Of a DNA stretch of 46,970 nucleotides, positions 32,045 to 43,400 are shown in pieces. The DNA is from Leptospirales bacterium (GTDB lineage Bacteria > Spirochaetota > Leptospiria > Leptospirales > Leptonemataceae), in the NCBI GenBank assembly GCA_016788865.1, contig JAEUSB010000073.1:1-46970 (forward strand), in the 5' to 3' direction. The notes beneath the pieces are model-generated. The model worked only from the letters and a program-made list of their open reading frames with translations. It was not told where the DNA came from and did not search any database. Position 1 is the first letter of the stretch. Every line of letters begins with the position of its first letter. Both the position numbers and the translations under genes were made by a program.

Positions 32045-33178
32045 GTGCGACTCATTCTCATTCTAATTTTATTTTTCTACGCGTGTTCACATACGCAGGC
32101 TCAGAAATTTCCCGATCTGCGTAAGGTCGTCTGCTTGAAATCACTTAACGGTTGTCCTTGTGCATCGGAGAACGGCCCCGTTACAGTGTATCATGCAGAG
32201 TCGGCGGAAGTAATTTCTAGTGCAAATGCGGGAGAAGTCACCGTTAGAGTTGGCGAACGAGTGTGCAGAATGAATGAAACACTGTTAGTTCGCATGGATT
32301 ATCCGCATGTTCTGAAGACCAGCATGAAAATGCGGGATCATTCCCCACTTCCGCTGAAGCAATTCGTACAGAACTACGTGGAATCACTTACGAATGATGC
32401 TGAACGTTATGCGCTCGGAAACTTTTGGCCCACGTACTATCATCTTGCTCTTGAAGATATGTACCCCGGAAAGGAAGTTCCCATCCTTGATCCGCAGGGG
32501 AAGATTCTGGGGAATGCTTCAGATGAATTTCTCCGTCAGGTGACCTGGGAAGGTAGCGGGTTGGCCAGGAATGGGATGGGCGTCCAGTATGCTGGCCCAG
32601 GCCGTTATTCGCTCTACCCGGCGGACAAGGTCTGGGGGTACGGAGCCGGAAGACGTTATCAGATTCTTCCGTTCCGTACAATCGCTGTTAACTTTGATGG
32701 CTTCTGCGCCCGTTTGAAAGATAAGTTTCCCGGCTGCACGTCCAGGGATGTTCTCGGCCTGCTGTTGTACAGCCCCCAGATCGCTGAAAAGAAAATTAGA
32801 ATGCAGGATGGGACGATTCATGACGGCTATCTGTGTGCAACGGACACTGGATCCCCGTATTACATTCGAGCAGACAGAATCGATATCTTTGCCGGGATGC
32901 AGGGCGGCGGGAATCCGTTTCTGCCTCCCGAAAGGCGCGGCAATGACTTCATCGAGGGGGGATTGCCGCCAATCCTCCCTTCTGACTGGCGGATCTGGAA
33001 TGGTGTGAACGACAGGCTATGGTGCAACGCCTGGGAAATACCTAAAGATCCGTTCAATCCAAAGCCCGGGGAATGCACGCACGACTATCATGTAGTGGCA
33101 AAGCACAAATCCGTGCAGCTTTTTGCCCTGTTTGATGCAAAGGGGAAAGCCCTCCGCTGCAATCCATTCCCTTTGTAG
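32045..33178 (+). CDS. exported lipoprotein-like protein with 3D domain
   Basis: A 377-residue protein. The N-terminus MRLILILILFFYACSHTQA is a signal sequence with a lipobox-like Cys at 14. Around residues 262-285, YLCATDTGSPYYIRADRIDIFAG matches the 3D domain (three conserved Asp), a double-psi beta-barrel found in MltA-type lytic transglycosylases and resuscitation-factor-like proteins. A cell-wall-active role is likely. It starts at GTG 32045 and precedes the ABC transporter pair on the same strand. Confidence 0.65.
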   Translation: MRLILILILFFYACSHTQAQKFPDLRKVVCLKSLNGCPCASENGPVTVYHAESAEVISSANAGEVTVRVGERVCRMNETLLVRMDYPHVLKTSMKMRDHSPLPLKQFVQNYVESLTNDAERYALGNFWPTYYHLALEDMYPGKEVPILDPQGKILGNASDEFLRQVTWEGSGLARNGMGVQYAGPGRYSLYPADKVWGYGAGRRYQILPFRTIAVNFDGFCARLKDKFPGCTSRDVLGLLLYSPQIAEKKIRMQDGTIHDGYLCATDTGSPYYIRADRIDIFAGMQGGGNPFLPPERRGNDFIEGGLPPILPSDWRIWNGVNDRLWCNAWEIPKDPFNPKPGECTHDYHVVAKHKSVQLFALFDAKGKALRCNPFPL

Positions 33179-33222
33179 GGTTTTGCTATTCTCGAGCGAT
33201 CGCCCCGTATTTTCTGGTCCAG

Positions 33223-34146
33223 GTGAACAAGGAAGCCATCATTCGACTCCGGGGTGTAACCAAATCCTTTAAGGATTTGAGAGCAGTCGACGCACTTGAC
33301 CTGGACATCCATCGGGGTGAATACACAGCGCTCCTCGGTCCTAACGGTGCCGGGAAGACCACGCTTGTTGAGATGATGGAAGGCATTCAGACCCCGGACA
33401 GCGGGGAAATCCTGCTATTTGGAAAATCCTGGAAAGAAGCGGAGCGGGAGCTACGCCAGCGCATTGGCCTTTCGCTCCAGGAAACGCGCTTCATAGATAA
33501 GCTCACCGTGCTCGAAACAATGAAGGTGTTCGGCAGCTTTCTTGGAGTTTCGAGGGAAAGGATTCTTGAGACTCTCGCCAGTATGAATCTTGAAGACAAG
33601 GAAAAGACCTTTGTGGTCAATCTCTCGGGAGGACAGCGGCAGCGACTGGCCCTGGGCGTTGCGCTCATGAGCAAACCAGAAATTCTACTCCTGGACGAAC
33701 CTACGACCGGACTTGATCCGCATGCGCGACGGGAAATCTGGACAATCCTGGAACAGTTAAAGTCACGAGGGACAACCCTCATACTCACCACGCATTATAT
33801 GGAAGAGGCGCAACACCTTTGTGAACGAATTATCGTTCTGGATCACGGCAAGATCATTGCGCAGGGTCAGCTAACGGACCTGTTATCCGACGGTGGGGGC
33901 GAGATGGTCGTATTCAAATCTGCCCGCAGCCCATCCGCTCAAGTCCTACAGAAACTTCGCGGCGTCCTGCGTGTTGAACTATCTGACGGGGGAGGGCGCT
34001 TGATTGTTTCCAACATGCTTCAAGTACTCCCTAAATTTATTGCCCTCATGAAGAAACTCCGCATAGCCGTGCACGACGTGGAGTGCAGGAAGATGACGTT
34101 GGACGATATTTTTATTTCGCTGACCGGAAGGCATCTCACCGAATGA
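33223..34146 (+). CDS. ABC-2-type transporter ATP-binding protein
   Basis: A 307-residue ABC ATPase: Walker A GPNGAGKTT (39-47), signature LSGGQRQRLALG (133-144), Walker B ILLLDEPTTGLDP (154-166), D-loop and switch His in LILTTHYMEEA. The C-terminal ~80 residues match the extra domain of ABC-2 exporters. It starts at GTG 33223 and overlaps the permease gene by 4 bp (ATGA). The substrate is unknown; a drug, lipid or polysaccharide export role is the usual range. Confidence 0.96.
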   Translation: MNKEAIIRLRGVTKSFKDLRAVDALDLDIHRGEYTALLGPNGAGKTTLVEMMEGIQTPDSGEILLFGKSWKEAERELRQRIGLSLQETRFIDKLTVLETMKVFGSFLGVSRERILETLASMNLEDKEKTFVVNLSGGQRQRLALGVALMSKPEILLLDEPTTGLDPHARREIWTILEQLKSRGTTLILTTHYMEEAQHLCERIIVLDHGKIIAQGQLTDLLSDGGGEMVVFKSARSPSAQVLQKLRGVLRVELSDGGGRLIVSNMLQVLPKFIALMKKLRIAVHDVECRKMTLDDIFISLTGRHLTE

Positions 34147-35159
34147 ATCATCCCATCATACAATTAGTAGTAGCACAGCTACGCGGAATGCTCCGCGAGC
34201 CAGGAATCATATTCTGGGCATTTGCATTTCCAATCGTTATGGCCTGGATACTGGGCATAGCGTTTGACGGTCGCGGCGAAACAAAACCTACCGTTGCACT
34301 CATCCTTGCGGGGCAACCAGGGGTGCATGCGCGCAAGTTGCAATCGTCTACCCAAATCCAGTTCAGAGTGCTGGATCGCGAGGGGGCCATGCGGGCGCTC
34401 AAGAAGGGCGAGATTCAAGTGATCGTCTCTGAGGTGGCGGGTAAGATAAAGATCGAATTCGATCCGGCCAATCAGGAAGCTGCAACAATTCACCTCAAAG
34501 TCGAGCGAGAACTCTCGGAAAGAAAAGCGGATATTCAGATTGAGAGACTCAGTGCTCCCGGAAGTCGATATATCGACTTTCTTTTGCCCGGGCTGCTCGG
34601 CATGGGTGTAATGAATGCCTGTATGTGGGGCACGGGCTGGGTGATGATTGAGTTTAGAATCAAGAAGTTACTGCGGGCCATGGTGGCTGCTTCAATGAAC
34701 AAAGTTCACTTCTTACTGTCCTTCTTCATCGCGCGAGTTCTTGCCAATGTGGTCGAATCAGGCCTCTTGATTTTGTTTGCGTATTTCTATTTTGGATCGC
34801 AATTGCAGGGAAGCTGGCTTGCGCTCGTAGTTGCAATGTTCTCCGGGATTGTTGCGTTCTCCGGAATTGCCGTCCTCGCCGCGTCGCGCGCGAACAATAC
34901 TCAGATAGCCAACGGCGTCCTGAATGCTGTAACATTGCCCTCCATGATTCTATCCGGCGTCTTCTTCAACTATCACAACTTCCCGGAGTGGGTTGTTCCT
35001 TTTGTGCAGAAGTTGCCATTGACTCTGATCGCGGACAGTGTTCGCAGTGTCTTTATCGAAGGAGCGGGCGTGCCTGACATACTTTTGCCATCTGCAATCC
35101 TCTGCGCAATGGGAATCGTTTTCGGGGCGTTGGGCTTGCGCGCATACCGTTGGTACTGA
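34143..35159 (+). CDS. ABC-2-type transporter permease
   Basis: A 338-residue inner-membrane protein from ATG 34143 (the open frame runs further upstream, inside the ATPase gene). It has an N-terminal transmembrane segment, a periplasmic domain of ~130 residues, then five membrane segments, including FLLPGLLGMGVMNACMWG and SIVAFSGIAVL-like helices. This is the usual ABC-2 permease plan. It is coupled to the ATPase gene by an ATGA overlap. It is convergent with pbpC, 26 bp apart. Confidence 0.95.
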   Translation: MNHPIIQLVVAQLRGMLREPGIIFWAFAFPIVMAWILGIAFDGRGETKPTVALILAGQPGVHARKLQSSTQIQFRVLDREGAMRALKKGEIQVIVSEVAGKIKIEFDPANQEAATIHLKVERELSERKADIQIERLSAPGSRYIDFLLPGLLGMGVMNACMWGTGWVMIEFRIKKLLRAMVAASMNKVHFLLSFFIARVLANVVESGLLILFAYFYFGSQLQGSWLALVVAMFSGIVAFSGIAVLAASRANNTQIANGVLNAVTLPSMILSGVFFNYHNFPEWVVPFVQKLPLTLIADSVRSVFIEGAGVPDILLPSAILCAMGIVFGALGLRAYRWY

Positions 35160-35185
35160 CAACACCGCACAGGTACCAAATGCGA

Positions 35186-37471
35186 TTATTCAGACCGTGT
35201 CACTTTTAGCTCTGTTTGATCGCTGCCTCCGATTGAATCGACAACTCTGAGTTTGAACTTCCCGGGACGGGATTTCCAGTAGAGAGGTTCGCCGGGTTTG
35301 GACGCGCCGAGAAAGGTATCGTCCAGGAACCAGAAGATCTGTGTCGCAGAAGCATCCGCCGTTGCACTAAGAGGAAGTTCCTCGTTTTCACTTGTGTTAT
35401 ACGTCACACCCCGAACCGGCAATGTGATTGAGGGTGGTTCCGCCTGTGCATCCCGCTCTTCGCATCCGGGCGCAAAGCGAGGAGGGGAACGAGTTGGAAG
35501 CCCGCTTGTGCGCAGTACCTTTTCAACGTCTGACGGCCAGACTTCGAACACCTCTTTTCTAACGTTAGACGACTTGCCACAGGATCGGAGTCCACTGTCG
35601 GCTTCGACCACGATTTCACGGTGAACGTCGCAGGTATCAATTGGTGATTTCCCAGGAATAAACCAGGCTTGAACCCTTGTAGGGCAGAAATGACGAGGCA
35701 TCTTTCCGGAGACGGGGCAGACCTCAATTCGATGGATCCCTGCGGGCTGCACGGTTTCATCGTGAATGTTTCGATCTTCTGAAGCTATTGCAGAGATTAT
35801 CTGAAAGAAAAGGGGAGCTGCCACTTCTTTTCCAACGAACGCAGGGTTTGAGGATCCATCAAAATTTCCAATCCAGACAACGAGCGTATATGGTCCAAAG
35901 ATCCCTGCCGTCCATGCATCCCGAAAGCCTGCCGACGTTCCCGTTTTCCAGTAGGTCTTGAATGGGCGCTTTATCCAGTCCTCGCCGCGTTCTTCTTCCT
36001 GTTGTGCCCCTAGCATTTCAAGGGTCATGAAAGCTGCCTGGGGTGAGAATACGGACTTTCCACGTGGCGCTTCGGGTAAGTAACCGGGTGAGGACAGTAC
36101 ACCGTCACGAGCGAGGGCTGCATAGAACCCGGCCAGCTCCTGCATCGAAATCTCGATTCCGCCGAGGATCGGTGCCAGGCCGTAGTACTCACGGGTGCGA
36201 GGCATGGCGACTCCATTGTCTTTTAGAAAGTCCGTAAAATCCGGTCGTTTGAGTTTGGCTGCAATCGTAATGGCCGGAACATTTCTACTCAATACAAGTG
36301 CCGATTGGGCGCTTAACGGGCCCAGGAATTCACCCTCGAAGTTTTCTGGTGTATAGGTTGAAAACTGAATCGGCGCATCGCGCAGGACAGACCTCTGATG
36401 AATCAGACCTCGATCGATTGCAAGGGCATACAATAGAGGCTTCAAGGCTGAACCAGGCGAGCGCCGGGCCAGTGTTCCATCGACCTGGCCTGCGATTTTC
36501 TCATCGAGGAAGTCCGCGCTGCCCGCGTACGCTAGAATGCGTGTATCCGAAGTGCGCAGCAAGATAGCCGAAGCATTCTGCACTCCGATCGATCCTTTTG
36601 ATTTGACATAGCCGCGAATGGTTCGCTCCAGCGCGGCTTGTAAGCGCGAGTCCAGCGTTGTGTGAATGTCGTTTCGGTCGGCATTGTCAGTATTCCGCAA
36701 AACCATCTCAGTGAAATGCGGCGCCTTGAAGGGCAAGGGGCCGGAGGCTACAAGAGGCACGTGCGCTACTGTTAGGTTTGCATGTTCGGGATGATGGTTT
36801 TTCCAGGAATTAAAGAGAATCTCACGAAACCGCTGCATATCGGCCTGCGCTTCGGGCGAACTTCCAGTGCGAAACGTAGGACGCGGGGGTATGACGCAAA
36901 GCGTGATCGCTTCCATTGCCCCGAGATCGCTTGCGGGTTTTCCAAAATAGATGAGCGAAGCGGCGCTGACCCCTTCGATGTTTTGGCCCAGTGGGATGAG
37001 GTTCAGATAAGCTTCTAAGATTTGTTCCTTCGAGTACGCGAATTCGAGATAGAATGCGCAGAGAATCTGAAAGAGCTTTCCCGGGATGGTTCGCGTTTCC
37101 AGGTGATACAGCAGCCTGGCCGTTTGCATGGTAATCGTTGACGCGCCCCGCCTTCCACCGGGGAGCGAGACGATAGCTTTGAAAAGAGCAACTGGATTTA
37201 CGCCGGGGTGAAAATAGAAGAAGCGATCCTCCCGAATCAGAATTGCCTCCTGCACAAAGGGCGATATATTCTTTAGTTTTGTAAACTTTCTATACTTCTC
37301 GTCGACGGAAAGGGTCAGTCTAAGAAGCGCACCGTGCCTGTCGTAGATGGCGCGCGAGTAGGAAACACCGGTAGTTGGGCCATTTCGCGTGACTATTTCG
37401 AGTAGCAGAAGCAGGCAGCCAAGGATGGCTGCCAATCTTGTAAATCTAACCCGCGCTGGTGTCCAGGTCAT
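35186..37471 (-). CDS. pbpC: penicillin-binding protein 1C
   Basis: A 761-residue bifunctional peptidoglycan synthase. An N-terminal membrane anchor is followed by the glycosyltransferase domain (catalytic Glu in IREDRFFYFHPGVNP, ~81; GASTITMQTARL). The transpeptidase domain has the nucleophile in SPGSALKPLL (S341-x-x-K344), SRN (395-397) and KTGTS (509-513), and the C-terminus has a BiPBP_C-type beta domain. It overlaps the alpha-2-macroglobulin gene by 4 bp (ATGA). In many Gram-negatives pbpC and the alpha-2-macroglobulin gene are paired, and the two products are thought to act together, repairing cell wall where the protease trap acts. Confidence 0.96.
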   Translation of the reverse strand: MTWTPARVRFTRLAAILGCLLLLLEIVTRNGPTTGVSYSRAIYDRHGALLRLTLSVDEKYRKFTKLKNISPFVQEAILIREDRFFYFHPGVNPVALFKAIVSLPGGRRGASTITMQTARLLYHLETRTIPGKLFQILCAFYLEFAYSKEQILEAYLNLIPLGQNIEGVSAASLIYFGKPASDLGAMEAITLCVIPPRPTFRTGSSPEAQADMQRFREILFNSWKNHHPEHANLTVAHVPLVASGPLPFKAPHFTEMVLRNTDNADRNDIHTTLDSRLQAALERTIRGYVKSKGSIGVQNASAILLRTSDTRILAYAGSADFLDEKIAGQVDGTLARRSPGSALKPLLYALAIDRGLIHQRSVLRDAPIQFSTYTPENFEGEFLGPLSAQSALVLSRNVPAITIAAKLKRPDFTDFLKDNGVAMPRTREYYGLAPILGGIEISMQELAGFYAALARDGVLSSPGYLPEAPRGKSVFSPQAAFMTLEMLGAQQEEERGEDWIKRPFKTYWKTGTSAGFRDAWTAGIFGPYTLVVWIGNFDGSSNPAFVGKEVAAPLFFQIISAIASEDRNIHDETVQPAGIHRIEVCPVSGKMPRHFCPTRVQAWFIPGKSPIDTCDVHREIVVEADSGLRSCGKSSNVRKEVFEVWPSDVEKVLRTSGLPTRSPPRFAPGCEERDAQAEPPSITLPVRGVTYNTSENEELPLSATADASATQIFWFLDDTFLGASKPGEPLYWKSRPGKFKLRVVDSIGGSDQTELKVTRSE

Positions 37472-40400
37472 TTCCGCGGAACAATTTCAAACGAACTTTC
37501 GGCTGTAAGTGCGCGTAATGACTTATTGTACATTGCCTCTGCAAAGAGCGGCGGTACAACAAACTTTCCAGGGCTCACGGCGCGAAGTCTGTATACATAC
37601 TCATGCGCACTGGACTCAGCCGAAGCAAATATCACCACGCGTTCTTCTCGGATGTCGACATGATCTGGTTTCATAAGTCTGGGCTTAAGTCCAGGGAGTC
37701 CAACGGGTTCATCCGGACGACCACCTTCAAAGATTGGCTCAAATCCACCAGGAAACAAATCCACAATCGCCACATTGGATATTGTATTGTCTCTTCCTCT
37801 GATGCGGACACGAACAAATACTTCGGTGCCGACGCTTGCTGCCTTCAGCGTGTTTCCCTTTTCATCCGTGAACTCACGTGATACTTCCATTCCTTTTGCA
37901 TACGGTGGTGGCAAAGTCTGATCAAAGCCGCCTATCGTCACCTGGTAGAATGCAGGCAGGGCCGAATTACCACGGAAGCTAAGCTTCCTGGTTTCCGGAG
38001 CAAACTGTGATTTTGCAAAAAGCTGATCTGGAAACAGGAGAGGTGCACTGGCACCGCTTGCGGTTGCCTGCACTACGTTGAGATCAAGTTTTCGAGCCTT
38101 GCGAAGGTCCAGGTACGCGTCAATAGCCAGTATGGAAGCGGCCGCAGAAATTGTACTGAATTCCCCGGCCCGCATCGGTGTAAGAAACGACGAAATGGTG
38201 CTGTCGCCAAGCTGGTCGAAATTTCCCGGGAAATGTCGAGCCAGCAGATAGAGATAATTCGAGTTTGCCGAAACCTGGTCGAATGACCCAAATATCCAGG
38301 TTTTGAAAAATCCTGGACGCGACTTTACGAACAGTTCTTCCGCCTCTTTGTCCTGGCGCATCAGTTTGCGCGTCGCAGCCAGATACATCATTGGGAGACG
38401 CGCGAACTCGCTTGAGTCACGACCTACCTGTGTCAGCAAGCCGTTCACATCATTTACCTTGATTCGACCGTTCCTCGCCAGAACATACAACGCGAAAGCC
38501 CGATCGTGCAGAGTTGCCTTCTCTGAATTCTGTGCCAGGCTTTCGAGATACGTCAGACCACGCGAAAGAAGTAGTTCGGGCACGGCTATGCCACGTTCTT
38601 TGGCTTCCGTTAGAAAGAGAACCGCGTAAGCGCTTTGAAATGGATCCACGTACGAGTTTGCGGCCCAAAAGCCAAAGGCGCCTTCTGAATTCTGCCTTGT
38701 CTGAAGAACTCTCAGCGTGTGCGCGATAATTTGGTCATTGGTTCCGTGGGCAATTTCCGGACGATTCTTCAAGATAAGTGCCGCAAGTCCGCGACTCGTT
38801 ATCTGTTCCGTGCAACCATACGGATAGTTCTCGAGATACTGAAATAGTCCAGAGGACCAGGCCAAGGGGACCGGAGACACGGATACCTCGAGCTTCCGGA
38901 AATCAGGATAAAGGGTACGGGTCACTGCAATCTCATCGCTTCCGCCAAGAAGATAGCCAGATTGAACATCCATAATGTATGGTCGAGCCGGCCTGACGCT
39001 TACGGTTTCGGTTTGTGTTCCGCTCTTGTTCCCGGCCGTTGCGCGAAGAATCACTCGACCTTCTCCGGGCAATTTAGCCCTCGCCTTGAATCGGATTGTT
39101 TTCTCGCCGCGTTCTGAAATATTTAATGTGGCTGCTGAATCACCCTGAATTTCAATCGATCCATCGGCAATTGCCTGGACGTTAACAGGTAGATCCTTTC
39201 CCGAGCCCGCGACGTTATTAGAAACATTCGCGCTGATTTCAAAGGTATCTCCCGGTGCAGAGAATGTGGCAACCGAAGGGGAGATAATGAAGTCCCCGCG
39301 AACCAGAACTCCCTTTTCTCCCACTCCAATGACGGCATCGCTAACAAGCACCGCAAAAACCTTAATACGGCCATTGAAATAGTCAGGAACTACGAACGAC
39401 ACTTCTCCAGCCCCGGCTACGTCGCGTAGCCCCGACCAGTACGCCACCGGCGCCTGTCGTTTTCGTTTGAACGGATTCAGGTTCAGACCAATTAGCTTGT
39501 CTGCGTCCCCGCCAATTCGTGTGAGTGAGCGGACAATGGAAAATTCTGGTAACAACTGATCAACAATTTGTGACGTGGAAACCTCAAGCGCTCGTTTCTG
39601 AAAGAAATGTGAGAGCGGGTCCGGCCGTTTGTACCTTGCAACCTGCAGGATTCCTTCATCGACTGCAAACACGACAACTTTGCCGGGGCGGTCTGTTGCG
39701 TAGCCAATGCGCAAGGTATCACCTGGCTTGATCTCGGCGGGAGTGTTCAATACCAGGTTCGCAGTCCGGTTCCTTTTGCTTACCGAGAAGGGCGCCACAC
39801 CGTAACTCAATGGACTGGTGTAGATGGCTTTTGAATCGAGCGACCGTACAAACGTTACGTTCACATAACCGTTTCCTTCAAGCGTTTCAGGGAGTCGGAT
39901 TCGTTGCACGCTCGATTCGGTTGTGGTCTGAAACCATTTGTGCGCGTAGACTTTGTCTTTTTCAATTGTGATGAGTCCGGCGCCCGTATACGGGGCGCGG
40001 ATCGCCAGTTCGATTTCCTGGCCGGGAATAAAGTCCTTTCCGCTGAGTTTGATCGAAAGCTCAGCATTCTTTTCAAGACTTCTCGCTAGATTGCCCTGTC
40101 CTATGACCGTATACTGAATGCGATTCAGTTCCTGCTGATGATCGTCTAGGATGCTCACGACAAAGTCTCCCGGAGTTCCAGTTGGCAGCAACTGGTCGAG
40201 CCCACCGGGTCCAAAGTTTAATTCGCTTTGTGCCACTGGAATCTCTTTGATGGAGCTCTTATACTCGTAGATCCCGTCTTCGCGTCTGACCAGGCTCGAC
40301 ACGGGTCGTTCTTCCACAATCTTGAGGATGAGCTTTGAGGCAGGAACGCGTCTCAATGAACTATCGATTGCAATCAAAGAGATGGCGCGTGAAGAACCCA

Positions 40401-43400
40401 GATGAACGTACCCGAGATCGCCGTCTGTGCGAATTCCAATGATTTGTGAAAGCGGTGAGACAATCTGTGAGGATTGTGCGCTGACAGCGCGTCCACCCTC
40501 TGCTTCAAAACCCGAAGCATGAAAAGTAACCTGGTAAATTCCTTTGGCGTACTTTTCGAGGCCCAGGTTGAATTGAACGCGGCCCTGATCATCGGTTTCT
40601 AGCTGCCCCAGGTCCTGGGTAAAACTCCGGGTTGTGCGCAGCGGATCAAAGAATCTGTAGTTTTCGTATCCACGGAAATACGGAAGTCGTGGGGCCAGGA
40701 GCAATGTGCCCTGAACCTTCTTGTTCTGTGCTGGCGTGCCAAACAGGTTCATCAGCTGAACTTCGCCTTTGAGACCTTCGGGCTTGCTCCAGCCGGCTTC
40801 CTCGTTTACCTGTGAGGAAAATTGTGCCGTTATGCGCAATTTATCCGGTAGGAATTCTTCCACTTTCACTGTGGTAGAACCCAGGAGTAAGTTGGGTTGG
40901 TTCCGGGTCTTCGAAATCACGGACGCTTTGATTTCGTATGCACCGGTAGGGGATGATTCTTCCGTTCTGTACTTGATTTCTTCGAACGCGCCCGGTGACA
41001 GTTTGATTGTCTGCGAATAGACTTCGATTCCCCTGGAATCGCGCACTGTAACTTCGATTGGAAGGCCAACGAGGTTTCGCCTCCAGTCGCCGGCCTTGAT
41101 GGCCATGCCGGCACGGATTTCGTCACCGGGTCTGTAGATCCCACGATCTGAGAAGATGTAAGCGGTCAGACGATCTTTCGAATCTGCGCCCTGAACTCCA
41201 CCGACTTCAAATCTGGAAAAATCCAGCTTTCTGTCATCGCGCGAGAATGGCATGAATGACAAATCGGATCCAGCTTTTGCAATGAAAGCTACGGGGGCCT
41301 TTTCTCGTTTGAAGTCAGCCAGATCTGGAAGCATTGCGTGGCCGCTTGCATCCGTTACCTGCGTCGCAATTGGAATCCCGTTCTTCCCGATCACCTGGAT
41401 TTCAACGTTGCCGGCGGGCCTTCCCTGCGAGAACGACTGGATGAAAACATCGCGCGTTCCAGATCGCGCGTGTTTCACGAGGATTCCCAGGTCCGAAACA
41501 AGCACCAGGCGTTTGTCTTCGTTTCTTCCCTGTGGCCGCTCTTCGTCCGGATTCTCAGATTCTTCCGAGTTTTCTGAATCTTCCGTGCCCGGTGCAGGCT
41601 TCTTCTGGTCTTTCTTGAAACCGCGAACTTTTAGATAGAACAGGCCGTTTTGCAGTCGTGTGCCGCGAGCCGTGAGGTACCTGGTGAAGTCGAAGGATGC
41701 ATATTGCAGGCGCTTTCCGTTCAGTCGATTGAGTTGGACTGTTTCCACCATGCGCTCTGAAATATTGTCTTCGTTGAAGTTGTAGTTCGAGAAGTACGGG
41801 CTATTGAAATTGCCATACGATTGGCTAATCAAGTGATTGATCTGGTCAGGGAGGATGCGGCCAATTTCGAATTCGATTGTATCATTGTCGTAAGACAGTA
41901 CGGATATTTTCTTTTCTCCAGCGAGACTCAGGATGGCCCCGTCATGCATGATTCGTGTTTCGCGCGTGAAATCTGGAATGCGAACAATGGTTTCAAACGT
42001 GTCTTTAAGCTGGAAATCGCCCAGAGCTTTTGCACCTTTGTCGATTCGAACCAGAAGATATCCGCCTTCATTGGCACTGACGCGGAGTGGATGAATATTC
42101 CCGGACGCATCTTCACCTTCAACGCGGGCCGTGGCTATGCGACGTGCTTTAGAAAGGATTGTAGGGCTAACCTCTTTTGGACTACTCCAGCGATAGTGTT
42201 TAACCCCTTCTGTTCCCGGTTCCGCCGGCCTATCTACCGGAAGCTCATACACTGTCATGTGCTGTTGCAGCTCATCGGGTGCAATTCCCGACGTGGTTTC
42301 TACAAATAATACCTGGTCAAGTTCGTAGAATTCGTTCCGAACCAGCTGCACTTCCGCACGACTTATGGTGAAATGAGTGAATTTGCCGGGAACTTGAACG
42401 GTAGCTGTGAGCGAATCTGCTTTGCCGCTTCCTTCGCGCGAAGTAACACCGGAGGCCAGTTTGAATCTCAGCTTAGCCTCTTTCTCCTGGATTGCGACGG
42501 TTGCTGAATGGACGTAGGCAATCATCTGTGATTCATCGAGGATTGTTGTATGCGGGATGGCTTTCCCGCTCAAGATACCTTCGCTGTACTCAAACGATAC
42601 TTTTTCATCCACTTGCTTTGGCTCAACCGGATGAGTGAATTCGATTGTTACAACGGCCTTCTTGATTGAGGGATCCTTTGGATCGATATAGAACTGCTGG
42701 CTTGCCACGCGACCGCTGAACTCAGGCGTTTCAAATGCAACTTTTGTATCAGAGAGTTTGACTCCAGGCGCAAATAGTTCTGGCTTAAGTGTGACGGTGT
42801 AGCTTTTGTCCGGTGGCCAGTGTTGCGCTGGCGTGAACGTGATTGTGGAATCATCAATGAAAGTCCAGATGCCCGGATGCGCGGGAACCATCTGAAGCTC
42901 AACATTCTTGCCGATCTGATCGATTCGAATTGCAGGCGCGCTGAAGTGAATGATTACAGGTGCCGGAACGGTCTCTTCTGTGGGTTTGGTGTACTCCGGG
43001 TCGGTCACGGTCACCTGGATTTGTGTCATCTTCTGAAAAAGTTGAAACGAGGTGCAACTTCCGAGAATCAGAGAAAAGGACACAGTGACGAGAGCCGCTG
43101 CGCGAAAGAGCGGTGGTTTCTCGCGTTTGAACTTCTGAAGTTTTGCAGCAATTGCACCTTGTCCGATCGATAGCTTTAATCGAATCGATTCGTTAAATGC
43201 TGCGAGCTCCTTCATTGTATTGGAGGGCGTAAACGTAAATGAACCAAACAAAATTCGAAAAACTTCTGCGACTCCGCGAAACGGTGCGGTTAGAAAGCGC
43301 CAGAAGAAAACAAATGCGCCTACAACCCAGGTCCAGGCCTTGCCCAGGGCGGCCTGCAGTCGAACACGCAAAGGCTGCGTGCGATCCAGGAAACGTAAGA